64,000 nt of DNA from an uncultured Endomicrobiia bacterium (GTDB lineage: Bacteria > Elusimicrobiota > Endomicrobiia > Endomicrobiales > Endomicrobiaceae). Where the stretch lies: positions 10,133-74,132 of the forward strand of contig CALHWY010000030.1 of the NCBI GenBank assembly GCA_938040055.1, in the 5' to 3' direction. Below the pieces are notes generated by a model that saw nothing but the letters and a program-made list of their open reading frames with translations, made no database searches and was not told where the DNA came from. Numbering within the stretch: position 1 is the stretch's first letter; each line of letters starts with the position of its first letter. This document shows, one piece after another, positions 9,012-18,598 of the stretch. Made by a program: the position numbers and the translations under genes.

Positions 9012-9292
9012 ATATATCTCGCGCAGGTCGTCGCCGTTTTGGCCGGCATAATCCCGCATAATAAAAAGGCATTGCGTTTTTGCTTTTCGGGCCGTGGAAA
9101 ATAAAATCTTTTATATCCGCGCGGCGTTTCCGGAAAATGATAAGCACGCTTGCGAAAAAAACAGAAGCTAAAGAAAAGACCGGAAAACGCTTTTTGTCCG
9201 GCTTGTTTGGAAAAACCGGCTGTTTTTTATGCAAAATTATTTTTAAAAGCGTAATACGGGAAAAATATAAAAACTTCCGCGCTTCCTTTCTT

Positions 9293-9320
9293 TTTACGCT
9301 GTATTTTTGTTTGCTATAAT
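9293..9320 (+). promoter_or_regulatory. Promoter for the ankyrin gene
   Basis: TATAAT at 9315-9320 is a perfect -10 box. The -35 candidate TTTACG (9293-9298) is poor, with 16 bases between. The transcript would start near 9327, about 35 bases before the ATG at 9362, leaving room for the AAGGAG SD at 9350-9355. The rest of 9012-9292 shows no gene. Confidence 0.5.
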
Positions 9321-9361
9321 AATCAAATCAAAGCTTTGTCATAAAATTTAAGGAGAAAAAG

Positions 9362-12300
9362 ATGAAAAAAATGAAAAAAACATTATTTTTTATCTTATTA
9401 TTTTTTGCGTCTTTTTACGTTTATGCCGGCGCCGGCGAACTTGCGGACGCCATAGCGGCGGGAGATTCGTCAAAAGCCGTAAGTCTTATAAACGGCGGAG
9501 AAACGTCCGGCGAGGATTACGGCGCGCTGCTTATTCTTGCAGCGAAAAAAGGCGATGCCGGCGCGGTAAGAGCTATCGCGGCGAAATACCCTTATGTTAA
9601 TGCCAAAGACAGCCGGGGGTTTACGGCTTTGATGGAGGCGGCCAAAAGCGGCAATAAGGATATCGCAATAGCGCTTGCGGATGCGGGCGCCGAAATTGAC
9701 GCCAAAGAAAACGAAGGATGGACGGCTTTGATGTTTGCGGCTCATTCCGGAGACGCCGGCATGGCGAGATTTTTGATAGACAGAAGGGCAAATGTGAACG
9801 CGGGCAATTATTTCGGCGAAACACCTCTTATGCGCGCCGTGGAAAAGGGACATAAAGACATAGTGAAAATGCTTATAGAAAACGGAGCTCGTACGCAGCA
9901 AAGGCAGAATAACGGCTGGACGGCCCTTATGTTTGCGGCAAAAAAGGGCAGCGATTTTATGGTTCAGCTTTTGCTGGACGAAAATGCGGACATAAACGCA
10001 AAATCGAATTCTTACTGGACTCCTCTGATGATCGCGATAAAAAGCGGAAATACTTCCACGGCAAAGCTGCTTATTGAAGCGGGCGCCGATTTGAATATTA
10101 AAAATGAGAACGGCTGGACGGCTCTGATGCTGGCGGCCGAAGCGGGAGACGGCGAAACAATAAATCTTCTTATGGATAAAAACGCCGATACGGACGCCAG
10201 AAACGACTCCGGCTCGACGGCCCTTATAATAGCTTTGCGCAATAAGCGTTTGAAAGCGGCGAATCTGCTTATCAATGCGGGAGCCGGCGTTGATATAAAA
10301 GACAATAACGGAATGACCGCCCTGATGCTTTCGCTTATGAACGGCTATGAAAAAGAAAGCCTTAAAATAATGCAAAAAAGCGCGGATATAAATATAAGAG
10401 ACGCTAAAAACTGGACCGCTTTGATGTATGCCGCAAGATATTCCTCTTCGCCCGGTATACTCGCCGGACTTATTGAAAAACGGGCTCGGATAAACCTTAA
10501 AAACAGTACGGGCTGGACCGCTTTAATGCTGGCTTCTTATGCGGGAAACGAAGAGTTCGTGGAAATGCTTCTGGACAAAGGTGCGGAAATCGATGCGGAA
10601 AACGGAGCCGGCCGGACGGCTCTTATTGAAGCCATTGAAAATAAACGCATCAAAACCGCCAAGCTTCTTATAACGGAAGGCGCCGACGTGAACGCAAAAT
10701 CCCCCGAAACGGGGAACACTCCTTTGATGTATGCAGCGGCAAAAGGGTATGACAGTCTGATATCCGTTCTGCGTTTTAAAGGCGCGCGGACGGATGAAAG
10801 AAATAATGAAAATATGACGGCCTTGTTTTTCGCGGTCAAAAACAACCGCCCCGAAACCGTAAAAAAGCTTATAGAATGCGGCGCGGACGCGGCGGTTAAA
10901 GACAATAAGGGAAAAACCGCTCTGGTTTATGCCGCGCAGGCCGGATACGGAGAAATAGAAAAGATTCTTAAAGCGGAAGCCGCCGATAACAGCAAAGGAG
11001 TGCTTGCCGACATACGGGAAGGCGCGTCTGCGGACGCGGAAAAAACGCCTTTTTTGGCGGCCGTGCATGAAAATGATATTGAAACGGTCAATAAGCTTTT
11101 ATCCGGAGAGCGCAAAGCCGGCGTGAACGAAAAAACGGAACTGGGAGTCACTCCTCTTATGGCGGCGTCATATAAAGGAAATGTTGCGATAGTAAAAGCT
11201 TTGCTTGAAAAAAACGCTAAAATTGACGCATCCGCCAAAGACGGTTCTTCGGCTTTGCTGATAGCCGCGCGTCAGGGCAATATTGAAATGATAAATCTGC
11301 TTTTGGATTACGGGGCGAAAATAGATATCTCAAATAAAAAAGGCATTACTCCTTTATCTGCGGCCGTGTCGGAATCGAAAGCCGGCGCCGTGCGCGTTCT
11401 GGTCGCCAGAGGAGCCGACGCCAATAAAAAGGACTCTTCAGGAAACAGCCCGCTTATGCATGCGGCGCAAAAAGGCGATGAGCGAATATTGCGGGAGCTT
11501 TTAAAAGGCGGCGCGAAAATTAATGACAAAAACAAAGCCGGCAAAAATGCTCTTATGCTGGCGGTTGAAGCCGAAGACGCCGCCGCGGTTTCGTTTCTGC
11601 TTGAAAACGGGGCCGATATAAACGCTAAAAATAATGAAGGTTTTTCGCCTTTGGCTTTAGCGGTATACGAAGGCAAGCCGGAAATGGCCGCTCTTGTTAT
11701 AAAAAAAGGGGCTGATATCAATACCAGAAACAATAAAGGATGGACGCCTCTGATTATTTGCGCGTATACCGGCAAAACTTCAATGATCGGAAAACTGGCA
11801 GGAGCTGATGTCAATGCCGTTACAAAAGACGGCTGGACGGCTCTTATGGTTTCTTCAAGATACGGTAAAAACCGCGCGGATTTTATAGATGCCCTTATAG
11901 AGCGCGGCGCTGACGTAAACCTGAAAAATAAGAAAGGCTGGACGGCTTTGATGCTGGCGGTTTATGAAGGGAATGCCGCGGCCGTTTCTTCTTTAGCCGC
12001 CGCGGGCGCGGATGTGAATACGGCTAAAAAAGACGGAGACACGGCATTGATGATAGCCTGCGGGCAGGGAAATAACGATTTGGCCGGGCTCCTTTTAGAC
12101 CGCGGGGCGAATATAGACGCTTCCGGCGGCTGCTGGGGAACGGCATTATCGGCCGCAGCCGCAAAAGATCAAAACCGGACGGTTCTTTTTCTGCTTAAGC
12201 GGGGCGCGGGAACCGAAATAGCCGGGAAAAACGGGATGAACCCTCTTATGACGGCGGCGCTCAGAGGCGGCGTAAATACTGCCGGCAGCCTTATACGCTT

Positions 12301-12733
12301 CGGGGCGGACGCAAACGCGGAAAATAAAAAGACGCGTTTTACTCCTCTTGATTATGCCTGCGGAAATGCGGAAACGGTGAATTTTCTTAAACAAAACGGA
12401 GCTTCGGTTTCCAATCTCCCGCAAGAGGAATACGGAAAAATAACCTCTCAACGATTCACTTTATTTGCCTTAAAGGCGGTTGAAGGAGCGGACGGAAGCT
12501 GCTGTGCTCCGGTAAGCGACAGCGGAATGTGGATGATACAATGGACGCCGAAAAGAATAAGCGATATGCTTGATCACGGGGTAAGAATCGCCGAAAATAC
12601 CAAAGGTTTTATAGAGTTCGCTTCAAAAAGCGAAGCGCGGCAATGGCTTGAAGACATTTATAAAGATAATATCATGAATAAATCTTTTTATGCCGGAGCG
12701 TCTGAAATGGGGAGAATAGTTCCGGTAAAATAA
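9362..12733 (+). CDS. Secreted giant ankyrin-repeat protein (about 30 repeats)
   Basis: A 1123-residue protein with a Sec signal peptide (hydrophobic residues 8-20, cleavage near YAGA). From about residue 45 to 1035 it is a nearly continuous ankyrin solenoid. About thirty 33-residue repeats follow the consensus GWTALMxAAxxGNxxxxxLLLxxGADINAKN, many starting with the same GWTALM phrase. A short irregular segment near 545-565 (about DIREGASADAEK) may divide it into two stacks. The last 90 residues are not ankyrin and contain CC plus a Trp-rich strand, perhaps a cap. Ankyrin arrays mediate protein binding; export suggests action at the surface or outside the cell. Monocistronic, with its own promoter and AAGGAG SD. 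Confidence 0.9.
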   Translation: MKKMKKTLFFILLFFASFYVYAGAGELADAIAAGDSSKAVSLINGGETSGEDYGALLILAAKKGDAGAVRAIAAKYPYVNAKDSRGFTALMEAAKSGNKDIAIALADAGAEIDAKENEGWTALMFAAHSGDAGMARFLIDRRANVNAGNYFGETPLMRAVEKGHKDIVKMLIENGARTQQRQNNGWTALMFAAKKGSDFMVQLLLDENADINAKSNSYWTPLMIAIKSGNTSTAKLLIEAGADLNIKNENGWTALMLAAEAGDGETINLLMDKNADTDARNDSGSTALIIALRNKRLKAANLLINAGAGVDIKDNNGMTALMLSLMNGYEKESLKIMQKSADINIRDAKNWTALMYAARYSSSPGILAGLIEKRARINLKNSTGWTALMLASYAGNEEFVEMLLDKGAEIDAENGAGRTALIEAIENKRIKTAKLLITEGADVNAKSPETGNTPLMYAAAKGYDSLISVLRFKGARTDERNNENMTALFFAVKNNRPETVKKLIECGADAAVKDNKGKTALVYAAQAGYGEIEKILKAEAADNSKGVLADIREGASADAEKTPFLAAVHENDIETVNKLLSGERKAGVNEKTELGVTPLMAASYKGNVAIVKALLEKNAKIDASAKDGSSALLIAARQGNIEMINLLLDYGAKIDISNKKGITPLSAAVSESKAGAVRVLVARGADANKKDSSGNSPLMHAAQKGDERILRELLKGGAKINDKNKAGKNALMLAVEAEDAAAVSFLLENGADINAKNNEGFSPLALAVYEGKPEMAALVIKKGADINTRNNKGWTPLIICAYTGKTSMIGKLAGADVNAVTKDGWTALMVSSRYGKNRADFIDALIERGADVNLKNKKGWTALMLAVYEGNAAAVSSLAAAGADVNTAKKDGDTALMIACGQGNNDLAGLLLDRGANIDASGGCWGTALSAAAAKDQNRTVLFLLKRGAGTEIAGKNGMNPLMTAALRGGVNTAGSLIRFGADANAENKKTRFTPLDYACGNAETVNFLKQNGASVSNLPQEEYGKITSQRFTLFALKAVEGADGSCCAPVSDSGMWMIQWTPKRISDMLDHGVRIAENTKGFIEFASKSEARQWLEDIYKDNIMNKSFYAGASEMGRIVPVK

Positions 12734-13049
12734 ATTAATGCCGCGCATATATGACTTTGTATGCCGCGCGTTTGTCCGTCCTGCGAGGCTTCGGGCGCGG
12801 ATGCAAAAATGCGGGCGGTTAAAGGCGGTTTTTTTATAAACGGCGGATTGTCTATAAAACTTTTCCGGCGCAAAAGCGCCCGGATATTCAAAAATCTCCT
12901 TAAAATTTTTATAAAAGCCGGGTTTCTCTTTCTGCTTTTTAGTTGGGAACTCCCGTTGCGGCAAATATTTGTTTATTAAAAATCGGCTTTCGCGCCGTTT
13001 TGTTTTGGAAAATAATCGGTATGGAGCGTTTTATCGCATAAAATAAAAT
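12734..13049. other. Intergenic stretch, possible weak terminator
   Basis: No gene was recognised in 316 bases. A small hairpin CGGC/GCCG (12984-12997) followed by TTTTGTTTT may terminate transcription from upstream. There is no strong promoter or SD before the gene at 13050. Confidence 0.4.
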
Positions 13050-15512
13050 ATGAACAAAGAACAATTGGATGAAATATTAAGGCTTGTGCAAAAGCCTTCA
13101 AGATACATAAACTGCGAGCTTAACTCCCATCCGGCGGATATGGAGGCCGGTTTTTCTTATTGTATCTGCTTTCCCGACGTTTATGAGATAGGTGCGTCGA
13201 ATCTGGGGCATGAGATACTTTATCATATGGTAAACGAGAAAAAACTTGCCAGATGCGAAAGGTGTTATGCTCCCGACGCGGATTTGGAAATGATACTGCG
13301 GGAAAGGGGGCTGGATCTTTTTTCTCTCGAATCGAACAGCTGTTTGAAAAGTTTCGATATGGTGGGTTTTTCCATACAGTGCGAGCTTTCCGTGACGAAC
13401 GCGCTTAATATGCTGGATTTGTCGGCGATAGCGGTTTTTTCAAAAGACAGAAAAGAAGAAGATCCTTTCATCCTTGCGGGAGGGCCGGCGCTTACGAATC
13501 CCGAGCCTTTCTGCGATTTTTTTGACGCTTTTATGCTGGGAGACGGGGAAGAAGTTACGGAAGAGATTATCAATCTTTGCAAAAAACTGAAAAAAGAAAA
13601 AACTCCCAGAAAAGAAATACTGAAAAAATTCGCTTCTCTGGAAGGCGTTTATGTGCCTTCTCTTTATGATGTCGCGTATAATGCGGACGGGACAGTTAAA
13701 GCGGTTGTAGCCAATGACGCGGCGGCGAAGTTTCCGGTAAAAAAAAGAATCGTCGATTTGGAAAAATCTTTTTTCCCTTTAAAAAAAATAGTTCCTTTTA
13801 CGCAAACAGTTCATAACAGAATAAGCGTGGAGGTGGCGAGGGGCTGTCCGGGACTGTGCCGGTTCTGCCAGGCTTCTAGATATTACAGGCCTTGGAGACA
13901 GAGAACTCCCGAAACTCTTCTCAAGATAATAAAAAGCAATATAGAGGCGACGGGATATGAAGAAGTGTCTTTTCTCTCGCTTTCATGCAGCGATTACAAA
14001 TATCTTGACCGGCTTCTGATTGAAACCGATAATCTTTACGGGCAGTCGAATCTTACTCTTTCGCTTCCGTCTTTAAGATGCAATGAGCATTCTTTGAAAC
14101 TCGCTCGCTATATCAACAGAAGCAAAAGGCCCACTCTCACTTTTGCCCCGGAAGCCGGAACCGACAGACTGAGAAATGTTATAGGCAAATATCTTTCCGA
14201 AAAACAGATAGTCGAAACTCTCGTAACGGCCAATGCCATGGGCTGGAAAACCGTAAAACTTTATTTTATGATAGGTCTGCCGACTGAAACCGACGAAGAT
14301 CTTGAAGGCATAAACGCGCTTATAAAGCTTGTCAAAAAAGAGTCGAGAGGACTCAATATTACCATAACCGCTTCCCCTTTCGTTCCAAAAGCGCAGACGG
14401 CTTTCCAGTGGGCGCCTATGGCGGACAATGAAAAAATAAAAGCAAAAATACTTTATCTCAAAAAAAATCTTTCAGCCAAAATAAGGGCCCATAATGACCG
14501 TTCCAGCTTTCTTGAAGCCTTTATAGCCAGAGGCGACAGACGGGTTTCGGCGGCTATATACGGGGCCTGGCGCAGAGGAGCGCGTTTCGACCAGTGGGCG
14601 GATAAATTCGGCAATGATTACTGGAGCGAGGCGATTGCCGAAAGCGGTCTTGATCCGGCTTTTTACGTCTACAGGGAAAGAAAAGGGGATGAGGTTTTTC
14701 CCTGGGATCATCTTGATTTCGGCACTTCAAAAGAATTTTTATATAAAGATTATATAAAAGGCATAAATGAGAAAGCGGATGTTAAAAAGGAGATGTTCAA
14801 TAAGGCGAACTGCATTCTTCCGCAGGATTACAAAGAGCCTGAAATATCTGTGCTGCCTCCGAAAATGCGCTTAAGGCTGCGTTTTTCAAAAAAAGGCAAA
14901 GTAAAATATATTTCGCATCTTGAACAGATAGAAGTATTAAGAAGAGCAGCCAGGCGTTCCGGTCTTCCGGTAGCTTATACCGCGGGTTTCAGTCCGCAGG
15001 TAAAAGCTTCTTACGGGCCGCCTCTTTCCGTAGGATATGAAAGCATGTGCGAATATATGGAGCTTTATTTTACTCGAAAAACCGATCCCGGAGACGTTAT
15101 TAAAGGATTTTTCGGAAATCTCCCTGAAGGCTTTTCCATTTTGGACGCAAAAAGAGTTCCGCTGACATTCCCTCCTATAGATATTTTGGCGGATATCGCT
15201 GAATTTTCAATTAAAAATATCTCTGTTGAAAAGCGCAGGGCGGAGCAGATCCTTCAGCAGAGTTCGCTGATGGTGGAAAAAGTTAAAAAGGGAAAAATTA
15301 TTGAAATGGACGCCAGGCCTCTTATAAGAGATATTGAAGTAAAAAACGGCTTTCTTATAATGCGGCTCAGATTCGGCAGCGGCAAAAGCGTCAAACCCGA
15401 GATGATTTTAAAAAAACTGTTGGAAAATCAAGAAAATTATGGCAGAATATACGAAATTGAAAGAACGGGACTATACATTGAACTATCTGACGGGAATATT
15501 CATGAGCCGTAG
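13050..15512 (+). CDS. Radical SAM protein fused to DUF2344 (TIGR03960/TIGR03936 type)
   Basis: An 820-residue fusion. The first 200 residues resemble a cobalamin-binding-like domain (YEIGASNLGHEILYHMVN). A radical SAM barrel follows with cluster cysteines C266, C270 and C273 (RGCPGLCRFC, classical C-X3-C-X2-C). From about residue 605 a C-terminal DUF2344 domain begins with MRLRLRFSKKGKVKYISHLE and contains AGFSPQVKASYGPPL. In Firmicutes and others these two parts are often separate adjacent genes next to rng and rplU. Here they are one polypeptide, also upstream of rng, which supports a role linked to ribosome or rRNA maturation, though the substrate is unknown. No clear SD. Confidence 0.9.
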   Translation: MNKEQLDEILRLVQKPSRYINCELNSHPADMEAGFSYCICFPDVYEIGASNLGHEILYHMVNEKKLARCERCYAPDADLEMILRERGLDLFSLESNSCLKSFDMVGFSIQCELSVTNALNMLDLSAIAVFSKDRKEEDPFILAGGPALTNPEPFCDFFDAFMLGDGEEVTEEIINLCKKLKKEKTPRKEILKKFASLEGVYVPSLYDVAYNADGTVKAVVANDAAAKFPVKKRIVDLEKSFFPLKKIVPFTQTVHNRISVEVARGCPGLCRFCQASRYYRPWRQRTPETLLKIIKSNIEATGYEEVSFLSLSCSDYKYLDRLLIETDNLYGQSNLTLSLPSLRCNEHSLKLARYINRSKRPTLTFAPEAGTDRLRNVIGKYLSEKQIVETLVTANAMGWKTVKLYFMIGLPTETDEDLEGINALIKLVKKESRGLNITITASPFVPKAQTAFQWAPMADNEKIKAKILYLKKNLSAKIRAHNDRSSFLEAFIARGDRRVSAAIYGAWRRGARFDQWADKFGNDYWSEAIAESGLDPAFYVYRERKGDEVFPWDHLDFGTSKEFLYKDYIKGINEKADVKKEMFNKANCILPQDYKEPEISVLPPKMRLRLRFSKKGKVKYISHLEQIEVLRRAARRSGLPVAYTAGFSPQVKASYGPPLSVGYESMCEYMELYFTRKTDPGDVIKGFFGNLPEGFSILDAKRVPLTFPPIDILADIAEFSIKNISVEKRRAEQILQQSSLMVEKVKKGKIIEMDARPLIRDIEVKNGFLIMRLRFGSGKSVKPEMILKKLLENQENYGRIYEIERTGLYIELSDGNIHEP

Positions 15513-16779
15513 TATGTTTAAAGTTTTAACGGCTTGTGCGGTTCTTGTTGTTTTTTTCTGCGCGGTTTACGGCGCGGCCAAAGAGAAAAGAATCGGTGTT
15601 TTCTGCGTGGGAGATTCCATCGTTCTCGGCAATAAAGGCGCGTATGCATATTCGGACGTTTTGCAGCTTTTATTTGACAAGGAATACGGTTCCGGCAAAG
15701 TTTCGGTGTATAATTATTCATTTTTCGATATGAATACATCGCAGTGTCTGAAGCTGGCCGGAGATCTTCTTTCCGCGCCCGACAACAAAACGGAGTTTAT
15801 AGTTATTATGGCGGGAGAGGCCAATCACTACAATCTTAACGGATACACGGATTATCTGAGTTCGCAGGGGCTTTATGCGCCGCAAAACGCTTTTATCGAA
15901 GGAAGCGACATAGATTCGGTAAAAAAACTTAATACCGGGGTTGCAAGCATGTACAATTCTCCCGCGGCTTATTCCGACAAAGCTTCTTTCCAGTACGCTT
16001 TTTCCGCGGCATACCGTTCCATAGCGGGCTCCTCTCCTAAAAAAATCGGCGGATACGTGCCGAAAATTATTCCTTCTTTTATGATTCTTGCGCAGGGAAA
16101 TGCCGAGAAACCGGTTCCGGCGGCTTCTTTTAGGGCGAAATATAAGCTTGTGTGGGATTTTGTCGGCTCCAGAAAATACAAAGAGGCGCAAGATCTTCTT
16201 GAAGAAATGCTGCGCGGCAGTCCGCTGGATTCAAGTCTTTATTATGCGCTGGGCGCCGTATATCTGGCGGACAAAAACAATTCCGGAGTAAATGAAGCCC
16301 TGAAAATGTTCGAAGAAGGAATTCTCGTAAATCCTTTTGACAAATCGAATAAATGTTATAAGGGGCTGTCCGTGATATATATGTCTTATGACGGAGCAAT
16401 CATACCGGAAATTCTGTATTTTTCCGGAGTGATGAAAAGCTATCTCGGCGAGCTTATCCCGGAGATCAATTCAATAACCGCGTTAAATACCGCCGATTAT
16501 GACTCCAAAGTGCGCATGATAAACGAATGGGTTTTAAACGATATCAAAAAAATGGACGAGCTATGCAAAAGCAAAGGAGTGCGTCTGCTTGTTGCGGATT
16601 ATCCCCTGGACTCAAAAGTGAGCGCATTCCTCAGGAACGCGCTTTCTTTCGGCAATATCATTTTCATAGAAAGCAAAGCGGCGGAGGGCGGAGACGGTCC
16701 GCCGGCGGATTCGTCGTCAATATATGCCGAAACCGCGAAAAATGTTATGGAAGCGATAAATAAGCAAATAAAAAAGTAG
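15502..16779 (+). CDS. Exported SGNH-hydrolase-like protein with TPR insert
   Basis: A 425-residue protein with an N-terminal signal peptide (FKVLTACAVLVVFFCAVYG). The mature part opens with IGVFCVGDSIVLG, a GDS motif of SGNH/GDSL hydrolases with a candidate Ser nucleophile. Next is FIVIMAGEANHYNLNG, where the Gly and Asn match block II/III positions, then a TPR-like helical insert (residues about 215-290, with SSLYYALGAVYLA). A C-terminal block resembles a returning SGNH strand, but I do not see the usual DxxH triad clearly, so activity is uncertain. It overlaps the preceding gene by 11 bases; ATG 15514 is an alternative start. It sits 7 bases before rng. Confidence 0.65.
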   Translation: MSRSMFKVLTACAVLVVFFCAVYGAAKEKRIGVFCVGDSIVLGNKGAYAYSDVLQLLFDKEYGSGKVSVYNYSFFDMNTSQCLKLAGDLLSAPDNKTEFIVIMAGEANHYNLNGYTDYLSSQGLYAPQNAFIEGSDIDSVKKLNTGVASMYNSPAAYSDKASFQYAFSAAYRSIAGSSPKKIGGYVPKIIPSFMILAQGNAEKPVPAASFRAKYKLVWDFVGSRKYKEAQDLLEEMLRGSPLDSSLYYALGAVYLADKNNSGVNEALKMFEEGILVNPFDKSNKCYKGLSVIYMSYDGAIIPEILYFSGVMKSYLGELIPEINSITALNTADYDSKVRMINEWVLNDIKKMDELCKSKGVRLLVADYPLDSKVSAFLRNALSFGNIIFIESKAAEGGDGPPADSSSIYAETAKNVMEAINKQIKK

Positions 16780-16786
16780 GTATAAA

Positions 16787-18214
16787 GTGAAAAAAGAAAT
16801 AGTGGTAAACAGAACGCTTGAAGAGACGAAAGTAGCTGTGCTTGAAGACGGAAAACTTTCGGATTTGTTTATTGAAAGGCGCGAATCCGAAAAGATACTG
16901 AACAATATTTATAAAGGCAAAGTGCAAAATATCGTTCCGGCGCTTAATTCCGCTTTTGTGGATATAGGCTTTGGGAAAAGCGCTTATCTGGGAATAGACG
17001 ATATAGTCGCCCAGAAGAATGAAAAAAACATAGGCAATATGATTAAGCCCGGGCAGGATATAATGGTGCAGATCTACAAAGAGCCCATAAGCACAAAAGG
17101 CCCGAAAGTCACCATGGAAATTTCTCTGCCGGGAAGGCTTTTGGTGTATATGCCTTTCAGCAATAATATAGGGATATCTAAGAATATCGGCGCAAAGCAG
17201 GAATATGACAGGCTTAAAAGAATAGTGGCCGATCTTAAAGCCGGCATCCCCGGCGGAATAATAGTGCGCACCGAGGCCGAAGACGCCACGGAAGAAGAAA
17301 TAAAAAGAGAGATCAAATATCTTACCCGCTTGTGGGCTTCCATAGTGCGCCGGTTCGAAGACGCAAAACCGATGAGCCTGATACACAAGGATCTGGGAGT
17401 GGTTTTCCAGACGGTAAGAGACTATTTTACCGAAGACGTTATGCTTATGCATATAGATTCTTCAAAAGAGCTCAAGGACGTCACCGAATTCGTCAAAGTC
17501 ATCTCTCCGGAACTTTTGGACAGAATAGCGCTTTATGACGGGAGACAGGCGATTTTCAAGGCTTATGCCATAGAGCAGGAAATAAAGAGGCTGCGCTCGA
17601 ACAAGGCCAGGCTTAAATCGGGCGGATATCTTATAATACAGGAAGCGGAATCTCTCTGCGCAATAGACGTTAACAGCGGCAAATTTACCGCTAAAAAATC
17701 ACAGGAAGACACCGCTGTTTTGACCAATCTTGAAGCGGCGGAAGAGATAGCCAGGCAGTTAAGACTCAGAAACATAGGCGGCATAATAGTAATAGATTTC
17801 ATAGACATGAAAAAAGCTTCCAACAGGCAGAAAGTTCTTGAAGCGCTGCGTTCGGCCGCCAAGGGCGATAAAGCGAAAATAAAAATCTGGCCCATTACAA
17901 GGCTTGGGCTTATAGAAATGACAAGGGAGCGCAAAAGGGAATCGCTTTTTTCTCTGCTGGGCGATATGTGCCCGACATGCCACGGCCTCGGGCTGGTGCT
18001 TTCAAAAGAGTCCATTTTCATAAACGTATGCGATGATATGGAGCAGATGAAAGTCGATATGCATCACGGCAAAGCAAAGATTAAAATTCATCCGGACGTA
18101 GCGGAATATTTTCAGGAAAGAAAAGGCAGGCTCAAAGAACTTTTTAAAATGGATTTTGACATTAAAGCCAGCGCGTCCGTGGACAGGGAAGATTATCAGA
18201 TAATATTCGAATGA
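16787..18214 (+). CDS. rng: Ribonuclease G (Rne/Rng family)
   Basis: A 475-residue RNase E/G catalytic-core protein without the long C-terminal degradosome scaffold of RNase E. It starts with the family's KEIVVNRTLEETKVAVLEDG strand, then an S1-like RNA-binding domain (IYKGKVQNIVPALNSAFVDIG, residues about 38-60). The catalytic domain has AIDVNSG (Mg2+ Asp) and IVIDFIDMKK (second Asp). The Zn-link cysteines C395 and C398 are in CPTCHG. It processes rRNA 5' ends and decays mRNA. Starts at GTG 16787, 7 bases after the SGNH gene. Confidence 0.95.
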   Translation: MKKEIVVNRTLEETKVAVLEDGKLSDLFIERRESEKILNNIYKGKVQNIVPALNSAFVDIGFGKSAYLGIDDIVAQKNEKNIGNMIKPGQDIMVQIYKEPISTKGPKVTMEISLPGRLLVYMPFSNNIGISKNIGAKQEYDRLKRIVADLKAGIPGGIIVRTEAEDATEEEIKREIKYLTRLWASIVRRFEDAKPMSLIHKDLGVVFQTVRDYFTEDVMLMHIDSSKELKDVTEFVKVISPELLDRIALYDGRQAIFKAYAIEQEIKRLRSNKARLKSGGYLIIQEAESLCAIDVNSGKFTAKKSQEDTAVLTNLEAAEEIARQLRLRNIGGIIVIDFIDMKKASNRQKVLEALRSAAKGDKAKIKIWPITRLGLIEMTRERKRESLFSLLGDMCPTCHGLGLVLSKESIFINVCDDMEQMKVDMHHGKAKIKIHPDVAEYFQERKGRLKELFKMDFDIKASASVDREDYQIIFE

Positions 18215-18549
18215 ATCCCTCCTGACGAAGAGCTTTTATGACGGGCTTGTTTATGCTTTTTGCACGGCGGCGCCTTTTTGTTTGTATTTACGGATATATT
18301 TCCGCCGGCCGCCCAAAAAGCATATGCGCGCATGCCGGCGGAAACATTTCGGGATAAAAGAGAATATGGCGGAATTTCCGTACAAAAAACGGCGGAATCC
18401 GTAAACAATGCGGTATTTATAATCCTGTTTTTCGCATTGGACGGCTTGCCGAAAAAAGAGCAAGCGGGCGATAAAACCGAAATAAAACCGTCTTGGCCTC
18501 AAATATTATGATGACGAATAAAAAACAGATGCGGCGCGGGATATTGTTA
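18215..18549. other. Intergenic stretch without recognised gene
   Basis: Small open frames on both strands (for example 18260-18511) have compositions typical of noncoding sequence here. I see no structured RNA. The promoter of the next gene begins at 18550. Confidence 0.45.
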
Positions 18550-18579
18550 TTGCAAATTCAATATATTATGGATTATAAT
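18550..18579 (+). promoter_or_regulatory. Sigma-70-type promoter of the GH81 operon
   Basis: TTGCAA (18550-18555), an 18-base spacer and TATAAT (18574-18579). The predicted transcript starts near 18586, only about 13 bases before the GTG at 18599, with AGGGA at 18587-18591 as the SD. This rules out the GTG at 18581 as the start. Confidence 0.7.
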
Positions 18580-18598
18580 AGTGCAACAGGGAAAATCC

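Noticed and set aside
9470..10375. Long minus-strand frame opposite the ankyrin gene (301 codons)
   Set aside because: It mirrors the ankyrin repeats in an antisense frame, is His/Arg/Phe-rich and has no SD; the plus strand is unmistakable ankyrin.
9600..12300. Repetitive DNA that could be mistaken for a CRISPR or tandem satellite
   Set aside because: Periodicity is about 99 bases, in frame, and encodes 33-residue ankyrin repeats.
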